Below are positions 10,805-21,696 of a stretch of DNA of 64,000 nucleotides, one piece after another. The translations under genes and the position numbers were made by a program. Within the stretch, counting starts at the first letter, position 1. Every line of letters starts with the position of its first letter. Source of the DNA: Tuctoria greenei (Eukaryota > Streptophyta > Magnoliopsida > Poales > Poaceae); assembly GCA_036927565.1 (NCBI GenBank), contig JAYESD010000002.1, forward strand, positions 225,949,605 through 226,013,604, in the 5' to 3' direction. The notes beneath the pieces are model-generated. The model made no database searches. It was not told where the DNA came from and saw only the letters and a program-made list of their open reading frames with translations.

Positions 10805-12004
10805 TTATGGAGGATGAATTTTGATAACCCAGAGGGGTGTGGACACTTCACAAGCTTCTTCTTCTTCTTCATGTTCATCACAAATCAATGAGCTTGTGAC
10901 TTGAGGAGGATCTGGACCAGCAATGGTGATCGTCGGTGCTGGCTGTGAATCAAAATCAGGAGCCCGAACAATGTCATTAGCAGCTGAATTTTCCGACAGC
11001 AGCTCCATCTCTTCCTCATCTTCAACTAAAATGCTCTCCCCCTGCGGATATGGATCTGGACCTGCAATGTTTGAGATAGTACCTGGGCTAGATTCATCAA
11101 AAGACACTTCACAAGTCTCCACAATTTTGTTAGTGTCATGTAAAAGCACACGGTAGCCTCTAGTATGAGATGGATAACCAAGAAACATGCCATCAATGGA
11201 TCTAGGTTCAAATTTATCAAGATTACCATGTTTCTTAACAAAGCATTTGCAACCAAAGACCCTAAAGTGCATAACACTAGGCCTATGTCCAAACTGGAGC
11301 TCATATGATGTTTTACCTAGCTTAGCGCACAAGAAAACACGATCTGAGACATAACAAGTGGTTGCAATCGCATCAGCCCAAAATTTCCTAGGAGTTTGAT
11401 ATTCATCAAGCATAGTCCTGGCCATCTCAACTAAGGTTCTGTTCTTTCTTTCTACAACACCATTTTGTTGAGGTACATATGGTGAAGAAAATTGATGATC
11501 TATTTCATTTTCAGCACAAAAGTGATCAAAAGATTGTTTTTTAAATTCCGTTCTGTTATCACTTCTAATTGCTTTTAAAGATCCTGGGTGATCAATTGAT
11601 AATCAAAGAAATAAAGTTCTAAAGTAACTAAAAGATTCATTCTTGGATGCCATAAAGTAAACCCAAGAGTATCTATAATAATCATCAACAATCACAAGAA
11701 CATACCATTTACCTCTGAAGGATTGAACACGTGAAGTTTCTATGGTGTCAAGGTGCAAAAGTTGACCCGGTTCAGTTGTCATGATCATTGTGAGGGGAGT
11801 ATGTGAACTTGCAACCATCTTAGCATGTCTACAACAAGAGCACACAATTTCTTTGTCCCCTTTAAGCTTAGGCAGCCCACGTATGCGATCAAGAGCACTA
11901 ACACGCGTTAGGTGATCAAAGCCTACGTGACCAAGTCTACGATGCCAAAAATATAAGTCCTTTGAATCATTAGCAACTAGACACCTATGCTTAGAGGAAG
12001 ACAT
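10805..12004 (-). pseudogene. pol: Copia-1 integrase
   Basis: The minus strand begins with GAG-pre-integrase DLYFWHRRLGHVGFDHLTRV and the partner cysteines CSCCRHAKM (HHCC). The core follows: LLHLDTIETS (first Asp), IVDDYYRYSWVYF, then IRSDNRTEF (second Asp, about 11560) and VPQQNGVVERKNRT (Glu, about 11450). The C-terminal part (10805-11425) has the GCKCFVKKHGNLDKFEPRS block. An in-frame TGA near 11596 interrupts the core and another stop at about 10801-10804 separates integrase from RT. At the latter site Copia-B has Gln codons, so a C-to-T change is likely. Confidence 0.88.
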
Positions 12005-12089
12005 ATCAAAATCAGCTTTAAAATCTCTTCAAAACCGAGACATGTTAAAAAAAAGCTCACTATTTGAAACTACAACTTTGTAGCAGTTT

Positions 12090-12359
12090 TTATTGAAAAT
12101 AATTTCCAGATTTACATCTAGCAATTGTGAAACAGAAAGCAAGTTGTATTTCAAATTTTTTGACAAGTGCCACATCCTTCAAAGTGTAGTGATCATTTAC
12201 TCTAACCGAACCCTTGACAATTATAGGAGTAGAAGAATTATCGGCAAAAGTAACATTCTCGATAAGTGACACAAAAGGGAGGGAGGAGAACCAATCTTTG
12301 TTACCAGTCATGTGGCGTGAGCAGCCTGAATCCACAATCCAAATGTTCTCCTTCCTCAA
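12090..12359 (-). pseudogene. pol: Copia-1 protease
   Basis: Aspartic protease with the motif IVDSGCSRHMTGNKDWF at its start and VTFADNSSTPIIVKG downstream. The order and spacing match Copia protease between gag and integrase. The DSG triad is intact here. The frame breaks after VALVKKF at about 12150, so the C-terminal strand that leads into integrase is out of frame. Confidence 0.85.
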
Positions 12360-12434
12360 ACGTGTAACCTACATAGAAGCACAATACGTCTATGACTCAA
12401 TACTGGGGTTAGTCAAAAGGCATTTAGGTATCCA

Positions 12435-14655
12435 TTACTGAGTCACACGACGTGCAGCAGGAAAAACACGGGAAAGCTGGGATAAAACAGCAGGTTTATG
12501 AGTCAAAGTTTGAGGTTTTTTATTCTTAAATACTGACCTATAAGGTGTTACTTGTGTAGCACAAAAATCAGTAGCTCTGGAGGCAAAAACAGAAGGTCCG
12601 GAGGTAAACTTTGAATGTTTTTGACTCATAACAGCGAGTTGCATGTTCCTGGCATTCGGTTTAATATGTGCAGCAAATTTTGCATGAAAGTTATGAGATC
12701 TAGCTATCATTTTTTCCCTTTTTTGTTGTTTAGCTAGTCTATAATAAAAATCTATGACATACCATCTCTACCATAGTAGGTACAATGAAATTTAACTTTT
12801 TGTTCATGTCTAGATGAGCAAGCAAAATTTTTATTTGAATCCAAATGAGATTTGAAAACCACTTCTTTTTGTTTAGGATCTGTTTGAATCAAACAACTTC
12901 CTAATGACTTTACAATTTTAGGTGGATGTGCCTTAGCATGAGCATGAGAATCAAAACCTAAACCAGTTTTATCATTGCAAGACTTGGAAGAATTTAGTAG
13001 CAAGTTTATTTTCTTATTCCCATTACAAAACCGATCTAATGTCCTATGCATGTTATCAAGTTTATTGGACAGATCAAGGCAATTTTCACATGAAGTTTTT
13101 CCTTTTAATTTGCAATTGGAACAATATTTAACTTCATGAGAAGGTAAAGCATTATTCAATATTGAAATTTCATTCATAGCATCTTTTAGTTTCTTTTCAA
13201 GATCATCACAACTAGAACAATGCAAATCAATTGTAGAACAAGAAGCATCTTTTAAGTTTCTAATGTCAAGTGCATCAAGCTTTTTGTTCTTTTCAATTTC
13301 AAGTTCAAGTCTATCTAGAGTAGAGGAATGTGCAATTCCTAATGTAGACAATTGTTCTTAGATTAAATCACATGAGGGACAACAATCATCACTAGGAATC
13401 AAGGTTTTGAAATGGTTGATTTTAGATTCTAGTGATCCATTTTTAGCAGCATTATCCCTAAGCTTTTTGTCATTTTTCTTAACAATAATAGTTGCACGAG
13501 AAATTGCATCACACATTTCATTACAGGTAGAACATACCTCATCGTCGTCACTATTGTGTTCTGCATCCTCCTGACTTGATCTTGATATTATTTTGCCCGC
13601 CATGAAGCATGAGTTGGCCAATTCATCTTCATCTTCGTCACTTCCAATGTCTACGTCGCTAGAGCCAAGTTCCTGAAGTGCGGAGATAAAACTGTTCACC
13701 AGTTGGCGACCTGTAAAGCCCTTCTTCTTATCATTTGTTGAGGAGTGCTTCGTCCTTGATTGTTTTTCTTCTCGGGAAGTAGACCCTGAAAGGTTAGGGC
13801 ATTTTGTACAAAGTGTCCTGTCTTACCACATTCGAAGCATCGTTGAGGTCCGGAGCTTCCTCTCCTTCTAGTTCTCACATTTTGCAATGCTTTTGAGAAC
13901 CTAGTAGAGAGAAGTGCTAGCTCGTCCTCTAGAAATTCCTCGATCTGCTCTAGGGTTAGTGAGGACAACAAAGCAAGAGTATTGCAAGATGATGATGTGC
14001 TGGAGCTAGGCATATCACGTTGTGAGACAAATGCAATAGAGTTATTTGGGTTCTTACGTGATAAGATGTCAGTTTCATGAGTTTTGAGTTTAGAGTAAAG
14101 CACATCTAAAGTAATTGTACTCATGACAGTAGATTCATGAATGGATGTAACTTTCATCTCCCAAATTGACATGTCTAATGCACTTAACAATTGCCTAGCA
14201 TTTTCAGCATCTGAAAAATTAACATTGACGCTACGAAAGTTGCTGAGAATTTTATTAAAGCGAGCAAAGAGATCATAAATTGACTCACCGGGATGCATCT
14301 CGAAGCGCATGTATTCCTTCTTGAACATGTCTTGCCTTACCTCCTTGATCATGTTGGATCCTTCGTGGTATTCACAAAGTGCTTTCCACACATCGTATGC
14401 AGATCGGAGGTGTGCAACACGGTCGAAGTCGCTCTGAGTGAGTCCTTGGATGATCACGTTTCGGGATTTGTTGTTGTTGTCGACGTCCCATAGGTTTGTA
14501 GCCGTAACTTGATAGTTAGGTGGCACTTCGTAAGGCTTGTACACCTTCTCCCAAATTGCGAAACCTTGCGCCTGGATGAAAGCCTCCATGCGTGCCTTCC
14601 AAACCTGAAAATCAATACTAGCAAAAACACAAGGTTTGGCGGAGTATTTCTCCAT
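12435..14655 (-). pseudogene. gag: Copia-1 gag with two zinc knuckles
   Basis: Starts at MEKYSAKPCVFASIDFQVW (14655), 47 bases from the primer site, with the capsid-like UBN2 region to about 14000. The first zinc knuckle reads CFECGKTGHFVQNA: a one-base loss near 13805 shifts the frame right at the last Cys. The downstream frames continue a Cys-containing, Lys/Glu-rich coiled coil (13358-13699 and 12752-13351) that leads to a second knuckle, CTYYGRDGMS, where both the second Cys and the His are lost. Copia-B keeps this second knuckle as CTYCGRDGHVIDFC. A stop at about 13352 separates two coil segments. The two-knuckle layout supports the Sirevirus assignment. Confidence 0.85.
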
Positions 14656-14717
14656 GATGATTAGTCAAAAACACATGAAAATAACAATGATTGGATAACC
14701 CTGGATCTGATACCAAT

Positions 14718-16398
14718 TGTAGGATCGAAGAGCACGTGTAAAGCTACTAGTGGGGGGGGGGGGGGGGGGTCAATGGTAGATTTAAAAATCTTACGCAGCA
14801 GAAACAATTAAATCCCAACCCCTTCGGCATAAAAACGATTTGTTAGAGAAATCATGTGTGAAACTAATCTAAACGTGTTTCAACGTGACAAAAGTGATAT
14901 ATATCAGAGAGAATCAAGTCACGAAGAAAACACAAGAAGAATCACTCAAATCCGTCGAGAGAAACTCAAGTTATGATCGAAAGATCGAATAAAGGTCAAT
15001 TTGTCCTACCCGAGAAAAACAGTTCTGGAACGCTGCAAAGAAACTCATGTAGATCAGAAACCACAAATACAATGATCGTGAAATTTTGAAAGATAATAGA
15101 TAATCAAGTTTTGAACATAACCCAAAAGTAATCACGTCAATTGGATCTGTAAAACTCAAGTTATGATAAAACCACTGACGAAAGGTAGTGCTGTCCAGAA
15201 ACTCGACGAGTAAAACTTGTCTGCAACAAGTCGGACGAACAGGGCACAAAAGTTCATTCAAACTATGAATTTTATTCAATAGAACACAAGAGGAACAGCC
15301 CCAAAGTCTTGCACCACTAGCTCTGGCCTCCCTTGCTTATATAACTAGCCCTTAGGCCAACTCAATCTTAACTAGGACTCCAATCCTACTCCGATCACGA
15401 ATCGAAACTTTCCATAACTGCTTAGGACTCTTCTATACGCAGATAGAAGCAATCTTAAGACTTCCAAACATCTTAGGAACGTATCCCACATTCATAAACA
15501 ACTCAAATTTGTGACCCAAACGAAATCCTATCATAACCAACTCAAATCATTCCATATTTGAGTCAAACCCGACTCAGCCGCAACCTGAGTCCATAACCTA
15601 GTCGGTTGGACCTTTCTGACCAATTCTTTACGTCCAAATCTCTTCATGACACCTCGGAACCATGCAGCCACGTCCATGCACTCCTTTCACAAGTGCAAAG
15701 ATCTTCCAACGACGTCCATGATACCTTCGTATGCATTGTTCTTGATTCAAACATGCTGTGCAATCTCCCGATCAACTCAACCACAATTCCTCCCGAACTT
15801 GGTTGTTGAAACCTCATCTCCTCCCTGAGACTAGTCCAAAGGATCCTGTCACCAGCCATGACTTGAACTCAAGCAACACCTACACAAGAACAAACAACCA
15901 ATCTGTACGAGCCCAAGTCTGCGACTTGACTCAAGTCAGTTCCGAACACAACACCTTACGTGAGCACCCCACATAAGCAAGTTGCAAAGCCACAGTAAAA
16001 CGATATCAACCATATCAACCAAAATGCACCAAAAACTTAGCAAATGAATACTAAGCAATCTTTCCATAGATGTAAAGCAAGTTTGAAACATTTCACAGTA
16101 AAAGCGGGAACATTGCAATCAAGCTCCGAACCTTGCCAAAGCTAACCGGAGCTTGAGCTGGAGCTTACCAAAGCTAGTACAGCCTAGCGCCAGAGCTTAC
16201 CAAAGCTAGTACAACCTAGCGCTAGAGCTTAACAAAGCTAGTCGGACCTAATGCCTGAGCTAACTAAAGAATGTCGGACCTATTGTCGGACCTTGCCGAA
16301 GCTCGGAGCTAGAGTCGGACCTTGCTAAAAAGATGGTATGGCAGCATTCAAAAATATTATTGTCAAAGCCAATGTATTCAGCACACATAGGTCTCACA
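14718..16398 (-). repeat. Copia-1 5' LTR
   Basis: 1681 bases, TGTAGGATCG to CTCACA. The primer site complement lies two bases to its left. The tract that is G6-7 in sister LTRs is an uninterrupted run of 18 G at 14752-14769. TATA at 15337-15344, U3 subrepeats at 16120-16326. Followed by the AAAAG duplication. Confidence 0.93.
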
Positions 16399-16403
16399 AA
16401 AAG

Positions 16404-16992
16404 TAGTCATGTTTCATCCCTGCAAATAAGAGAGTCCACTAAAATAGGAGTCATCTCAATATCCACATCCACTCCAGTCCGTCACACATGCACAAGTCTT
16501 GAATCAAATAGTTTTGAATTGATTTCTCCTAAGGCTTGCTTTTTTGACTTAGCAATATTATGTGTTGCAAATATCCCTACTATATTCCGTACGAAGCTCC
16601 ACATAGGAGCCTTATTTAGAGGTAGGATGAATTTAGGAACAATTCCTTGGTGAGAACATATTTCCACTAAACATAAAGGAGAGACCAAGAGAATCAATTT
16701 GAGATACTTAAAATCTAAATTGAACTCTCCGGAATTTGAGTGGAACTTGATTTCTAGGGTATGTGTGCTCCATTTGTTGTTCTATCTTTTAGCCACCAAT
16801 GAATAGGAGAAGGCATAAGCCACATAATGACTTCAGATGGGTGAAGTACCATGCCATTTTTTGCAATACTAGTTAGAGTATTTTGTTGTGCATATGGTAC
16901 TTTTGAAAAGTAGAACATTGTAGCAACTCCTGATCATCAACCTAAAGTCCTGACTTTGCTCGGGACGAGCAAAGCATAAGCTTGGGGGAGTT
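16404..16992 (+). other. D1 3' non-coding region, second part, with polypurine tract
   Basis: Resumes D1 after Copia-1 and is homologous to 55155-55747 of D2. No gene. It ends with CTCGGGACGAGCAAAGCATA and the polypurine tract AAGCTTGGGGGAG (16978-16990), two bases before the LTR. In D2 the tract has decayed to TTTTGGGAGATT. Confidence 0.75.
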
Positions 16993-18539
16993 TGTTGACG
17001 GCTGTTATATACCAAACTCACCTGTCAATATAACTCAATTATGTGAAGGAACCGTCATTTCTTGCACACATCACCTTTCTATATAACCTATTTCCACTTG
17101 TCCTTGGAGAAATAGTGCATTCAGGGAATTATTGCAGAAAATGAGGTAAAAGAGGGGGAGCAATCCTATAAAATACCATCCCAGCCAATCAAGCGCTGAC
17201 ATGTGGCACCACATTTATCAAATGGCCCACAAATAGAAGTATTCGAGGCCATCCAACAGTATAGCACCCATATCAAGGTATGGGACCCACCTGGCAGTGA
17301 TCTGGATAAACTACACGAGAAATAGTGTAGAGACCACGTCGGCCGACCCCTCTAGTCGGCCGACTTGGTCCTGGCACCAAACTCGATCAATCACCACGTG
17401 TTGGCTCCTCCCATCTTGAAGAATTCAGTGGTGACTGATTCACTCGCTTTTGGTAGCGAGAACTGACCCTTCTCCACCTATAAATAGGACTCCTACCCTC
17501 ACTTCACACACACACCACTTGAGTATTCATCCATTGTATACACTACTCTCCATAGGTTTAGAGGAGTGTAGGCTGTAGAGAGGAGAGCCTCTAGCTATAG
17601 TCCAAGTAGGAGAGGATTAGGAGTCTCTTCCCAATTCCTAATTGGAAAGGTATGACTCTCATATTTCTAATTATATTTGTGACTTTGCTCTTAATAAAGA
17701 TGTTATCTTTAGTCTTCTATTATTCATATACTTGGATGAAGTGTTTTTTGTTTGATTGTGGATTCCATATATGTGGTAGGAGTAGTGTTTATGATTATGC
17801 TATACCATTGTCATTATTTCATCATAAACACTACAAACCCCCTCTATAGTTCAATTATCTATGACATGATTATGTTAATATGAATCACTTATGCTATGTA
17901 TTAACATCGGTTCAACAATGATTTAGATCATTGCCTTAGGATGGCTTGTGCCTAGGCTCTTAAGATAATTACTTAATACGCTAGCATGGTGCCAGGATAG
18001 ATGAGTAGCGCTGAATGTCTTATAGACCCACAGATTGAAGAGGTAGGCAGTAGGTGGTGACAGTCTTATTTGTCCTTTGTAATCCTCCACGTTCGGCTAT
18101 GCCACAGGATTTTAGTGGGAGTCGTCCAAGTGTTGCAAGGGGTAAATCTGTGCCCGATGTGTTAATCCACTTAGCATGAGAGTTCATAATTTATATAATT
18201 ATCAGTAACCAGCTTAGGCTATGGATATGTATATTAGAAGCACAGTAGGAGTATCTACCTAACTCTTAGCCTAGTCCCTCTTTACCTTATTTACCCCTTT
18301 AGGATAGAATGCTCACGTATGTGTCACACTACCTCCAATTATCCTTTATCCATCCTTGCTAGAACCCTACCTAGACCAACCTAGCCTCTCCTTTTGATGA
18401 TTGCTTTGCTTCCACCTAGCCATACTTTGGGAGAATATAAATGACACCCTTTGGGAATACTCTAAAAGGGGAATGCTACATCGATACATTCCGTGTGCTT
18501 GCAGATTTATATTTGTGATTTAAGAACTATCAACAAGCA
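16993..18539 (+). repeat. D1 LTR
   Basis: TGTTGACGGC to AACAAGCA, 1547 bases, bounded by the polypurine tract on the left and a primer site four bases to the right. A clear TATA box (17479-17486) precedes a region with CACACACACCACTTGAG, a typical LTR start region. It is homologous to D2's LTR at 55748-57277. No partner LTR is present in the window for this copy. Confidence 0.82.
17479..17486 (+). promoter_or_regulatory. TATA box of D1 LTR
   Basis: TATAAATA in the context CCACCTATAAATAGGACTCC, a strong plant core promoter match. The D2 counterpart near 56231-56240 has decayed to GTATAATAGG. Confidence 0.65.
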
Positions 18540-18543
18540 TTTC

Positions 18544-18561
18544 TGGCACCACTGCTAGGGA
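18544..18561 (+). other. D1 primer binding site
   Basis: TGGCACCACTGCTAGGGA lies four bases after the LTR. It resembles the TGGCGCCGTTGCCGGGGA primer site I associate with Athila/Tat-type Ty3 elements. About 50 further bases (to 18612) still align loosely with D2 before Gypsy-C sequence begins. Confidence 0.65.
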
Positions 18562-18612
18562 TGATTTCTTAGTAGTGTGTAGGAAATATCAATAGTGATC
18601 GACCAGCAATTG

Positions 18613-18826
18613 TTTTATTTTCTTGGCACAAAAAATACCCATCAATCCCTTAGCATGAGCTTCCTGCAAAAGCATTAGACGAAGAAAGCAAGCTGGAATG
18701 CAAAGTTTGTTAGCTTGAAACAAAATTCCATTATGCATATGAAATTTCTTCCATCCTTTTTCATCACATCACATGGAAAATGGTTCAAAAAACATGAGTG
18801 AGTGGTATACAAGTCTTTGGTACTTT
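18613..18826 (-). pseudogene. pol: Gypsy-C integrase zinc-binding fragment
   Basis: A minus-strand frame reads GWKKFHMHNGILFQANKLCI then PACFLRLMLLQEAHAKGLMG, the region that precedes and begins the HHCC domain of Ty3 integrase (compare the family pattern LCIP...LLxEAHxGGLMGHFG). The second His position is replaced (GLMGIFCAKK). The frame differs from that of the preceding RNase H end, so a frameshift lies between 18740 and 18826. The sequence passes into D1 near 18612 and the catalytic core is gone. Confidence 0.75.
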
Positions 18827-20618
18827 TGTAAGATCGAAGAGCATGTGAAAAGCTACCAGAGGGGGAGTGAATGGTAGATTAAAACTTTTTCAGTGAAAGA
18901 ACAAAAAAAAACCCTTGGCAGAAAATCTATCTATTAAAAACCATGTGTGAAACTGATCTAAACATGTTCAATCATGACAAAAGTAGTAGATATTATAGAG
19001 AACCAAGTCACGAAGACACTACAACAAGAATCACGAAAACCCGTCGAGAAAAACACAAGTTATGATAAAAAGATCAAACAAGGGTCAATCTGTTCTACCT
19101 GTGAAAAAACAGATCTAGAACACGCAAAGAAACTCATGTAGATAAGAAACCACAAATCCAATAACTGTCAAATTTTTACAGATGATAGATAATCAAGTTT
19201 TGAAGATAACCTAAAAAGAATCACATCAATTGGATCTGTAAAACTCGAGTTATGATAAAACCATCGAAGTAAGGTAGTGTTGTGCAGAAACTCGACGAGA
19301 AAACTTGTCTTAAACAAGCTGGACGAACAAGGCATAAAAATTCCTTTAAACTACGATCTTTATTCAATAGAACACAAGAGGAACAGCCCAAATTCCGTGA
19401 ACCACGAGCTCTGACCTCCCTTGCTTATATAACCAGCCATGGGGCCAACCCAAACCAAACTAGGACTCGTATCCTACTCAGTTTCCACCAAAACTTTCCA
19501 TAATTGCTCAAGACTCTTCTATACGCAGATAGAAGCAATATTAAGACTTCCAAAACCTTAGGTACATATCCTACATTCCATAAAACAACTAAACTTCATT
19601 ACCCATACAAAATCCTATCATAACCAACTCAAATCTTTCCGTATTTGAGTCAAACACGACTCAGCCGCAGCCTGAGTCCACAACCTAGTCGGTTGGACCT
19701 TTCCGACTAATTTTTTATGTCCACATCTTTTCATCACGCCTTGACACCATGTAGCCACGTCTATGCACTCCTTGCACACGTGCAAACATCTTCCAATGAC
19801 ATCCACGATACCTTCATATGCATTTTTCTTGATTCAAGCATGTTGTGCAACCTCCTGATCAACTCAACCATAATTCCTCCAGAACTTGGTTGTTGAACCT
19901 CATATTCTCCCTAAGACTAGTTCAATGGATTCCGTTACTAGCCATGTCTTGAACTCAAGCAACACCTGCACCTGAATAAACAACCAATACTTCCAAGCAT
20001 AAGTCCTCGACTTGACTCACATTAGTTCCGAAACCACAACACCTTACGTGAGCACCTCACATAAGCATGTTGCAAACCATAGCAAAAACATTAACCACCA
20101 TAATCAGCCAAAACACTTCAAAAACTTAGTAAAAGAATACTAAGCAAACTTTTCATAAGTGTAAAGCAAGTTCGAAACATTGCAAGTTAAAAGCAGAACC
20201 ATTGCAATCTAGCACCGGACCTTGCCAAAGCTAACCAGATCTTGAACCTGAGCTTACCAAAGCTAGCAGGACCTAGCGCCGAAGCTAACCGAATCTAGTC
20301 AGACCTAGTGTCCGAGCTTATCAAAGCTAGTCGGACCTAGCGCTAGAGCTAACCAAAGCTAGTCGGATCTAGCCACAACAAGTCGGACCTAGACAAAGAA
20401 GTTAGACCTAGCCAAAGCAATTCGGACCTAGAAAAAGAAGTAGGACCTAGCCAAAGCAAGTCGGACCTTACGTCGGACCTTGCCAGAGGTACCCAAAACA
20501 AGTCGGACCTATCGTAGGACCTTGCACAAGCTCGAACCTAGAGTCAGACCTTGTTAAAAGGGTGTTTTTGTAGTATTCAAAACTTTTATCATCATAGCCA
20601 ATGTATTTAGGTCTCACA
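18827..20618 (-). repeat. Copia-A 3' LTR
   Basis: 1792 bases. Ends CTCACA, then polypurine tract AAGGGGGAGAT (minus, 20619-20629). TATA at 19425-19432. The U3 subrepeat array spans 20208-20554, the longest in the window. Confidence 0.92.
20208..20554. repeat. Expanded AGTCGGACCTAG subrepeats in Copia-A U3
   Basis: About 347 bases of degenerate units, including a simplified inner tract where AAGTCGGACCTAG alternates with CCAAAGC or ACAAAG. Copia-1 has about 205 bases in the same place. The partner LTR carries a similar array at 36346-36668, so the expansion was present in the source copy or arose before insertion. Confidence 0.8.
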
Positions 20619-21696
20619 ATCTCCCCCTTGATGAATGCATTGGAAACACCACTTGAAATCCTAAAATTAGCTTATTCACATGAAAAATTTTGAAAACAAT
20701 TTTCTCCCCAAAATATTTCTCCTCCTTTGTAAATCAGGAAAATAATGAGAAGAAAAATAAAAATTATATCCCTAAGGATGTACACTGCCTTTGAGAAGAA
20801 TCGTTATGTACACTGCCCCTGAGAAGAATCGTGCCAAAACACTTGTGAATCTTTGCAATGTGTGATCAATCCCCCCCCCCTTTGACAATGTATTTAGCAA
20901 GGTACAAAAAATAAATTTTAATTTGTTATGAGCATAATATGGCATATACATATAAAACAAAGCTCATCCAAGTCATACTATCAAGTAACTTACACTATCA
21001 CATCAATGAGATACATAAAGTAGTGTAAGCCATGCTAGTGATCAAGTGTAATTTTCAATTTAAGAAAGTCATGATCTCACAAACTTAACTATTTCAAAAC
21101 ATGAAAGCAAGGCACTTGTTGTTGCATTTTTATTATTTTTCAAAGCACAAATTCAGATCATATGACATTTGTAAGAGATTATATGCCACATCTACCTTAT
21201 TCTAACCAACCAAGCCAAGCCTATGTCATTTGACAATCAAAATCTTAAGGACATAGTTTTAGTCATACACAACTTCTTCCAAGTTCATATCTAAGTGCAA
21301 TGATAAGCCATCTCAAGAGAAGAAGTGTGATGCATGCATATTCTCTTGATCTTTTCTTGTTTTTTTATTTGTTCATAAAAGCTCAACATGTGAGTTGATT
21401 ACTTGATTAATTATTCATTATTAAAAGCACTTGTGAACATGCAACAAGTTCAAAACAGCAATAAAGTTGGATCATGACCAGATTTAGTGTAAGTAATTAT
21501 TCCAATTACTAGTCATGGCAAAAACTATAATATGGATAACATGAGTTATGTAGTAAGAACTTTCAGCATGTAAAAGGAATCAAAAAGTCATATATGTATG
21601 AAATACTATGCTCATATTACTTTTAAATTCAGATCCCAAATTTGTACTATGTTAATATTACTTTTAAATTCAGATCCAATATTTGAAAGCTCCCCC
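20619..21696 (-). other. Copia-A 3' UTR
   Basis: No coding potential. Starts with the terminal polypurine tract and has decayed internal tracts (about 20703, 20868, 21690). A short tandem duplication (GTACACTGCC...GAGAAGAATCG) lies at about 20780-20830, and CTTTTAAATTCAGATCC is duplicated at 21630-21680. The AT-rich remainder is very similar to Copia-1 8400-9170. Confidence 0.7.

Larger units (their letters stand above)
6494..16398 (-). mobile_element. Copia-1: full-length Sirevirus-like Ty1/copia element
   Basis: 9905 bases bounded by LTRs 6494-8161 and 14718-16398, each running TGTAGGATCG...GGTCTCACA. It is flanked by perfect AAAAG duplications (6489-6493 and 16399-16403). Minus-strand order: 5' LTR, primer site TGGTATCAGATC (14704-14715, one mismatch to tRNA-Met), gag, protease, integrase, RT, RNase H, 1-kb 3' UTR with repeated polypurine tracts, 3' LTR. 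All domains are present, but several stops and a gag frameshift make it non-functional. It is inserted in D1. Comparing the first 240 bases of the LTRs by eye gives about a dozen differences besides a poly-G expansion. Confidence 0.95.
5307..18612 (+). mobile_element. D1: Athila/Tat-like Ty3 fragment (interrupted)
   Basis: Two islands, 5307-6493 and 16404-18612, become contiguous when Copia-1 and one AAAAG copy are removed. They match the uninterrupted D2 copy (about 53985-57335) along their length. Contents on the plus strand: a decayed coding segment, about 1.3 kb of non-coding DNA, a polypurine tract, an LTR (16993-18539), a primer site and about 50 more bases. Internal sequence lies on both sides of the LTR, so this is not a simple 3' end. 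The lineage is inferred from the primer site type. Its left part is cut by Copia-S and its right end joins Gypsy-C integrase. Confidence 0.75.

Noticed and set aside
14704..14715. tRNA-like sequence
   Set aside because: Only the 12 bases complementary to a tRNA-Met 3' end are present. It is a primer binding site, not a tRNA gene. The same holds at 3783, 29425, 34951, 46358 and 52795.
17652..17849. Hydrophobic plus-strand frame as a small membrane protein
   Set aside because: It lies inside the D1 LTR downstream of its TATA box, is not conserved in D2, and has the composition of AT-rich LTR DNA.
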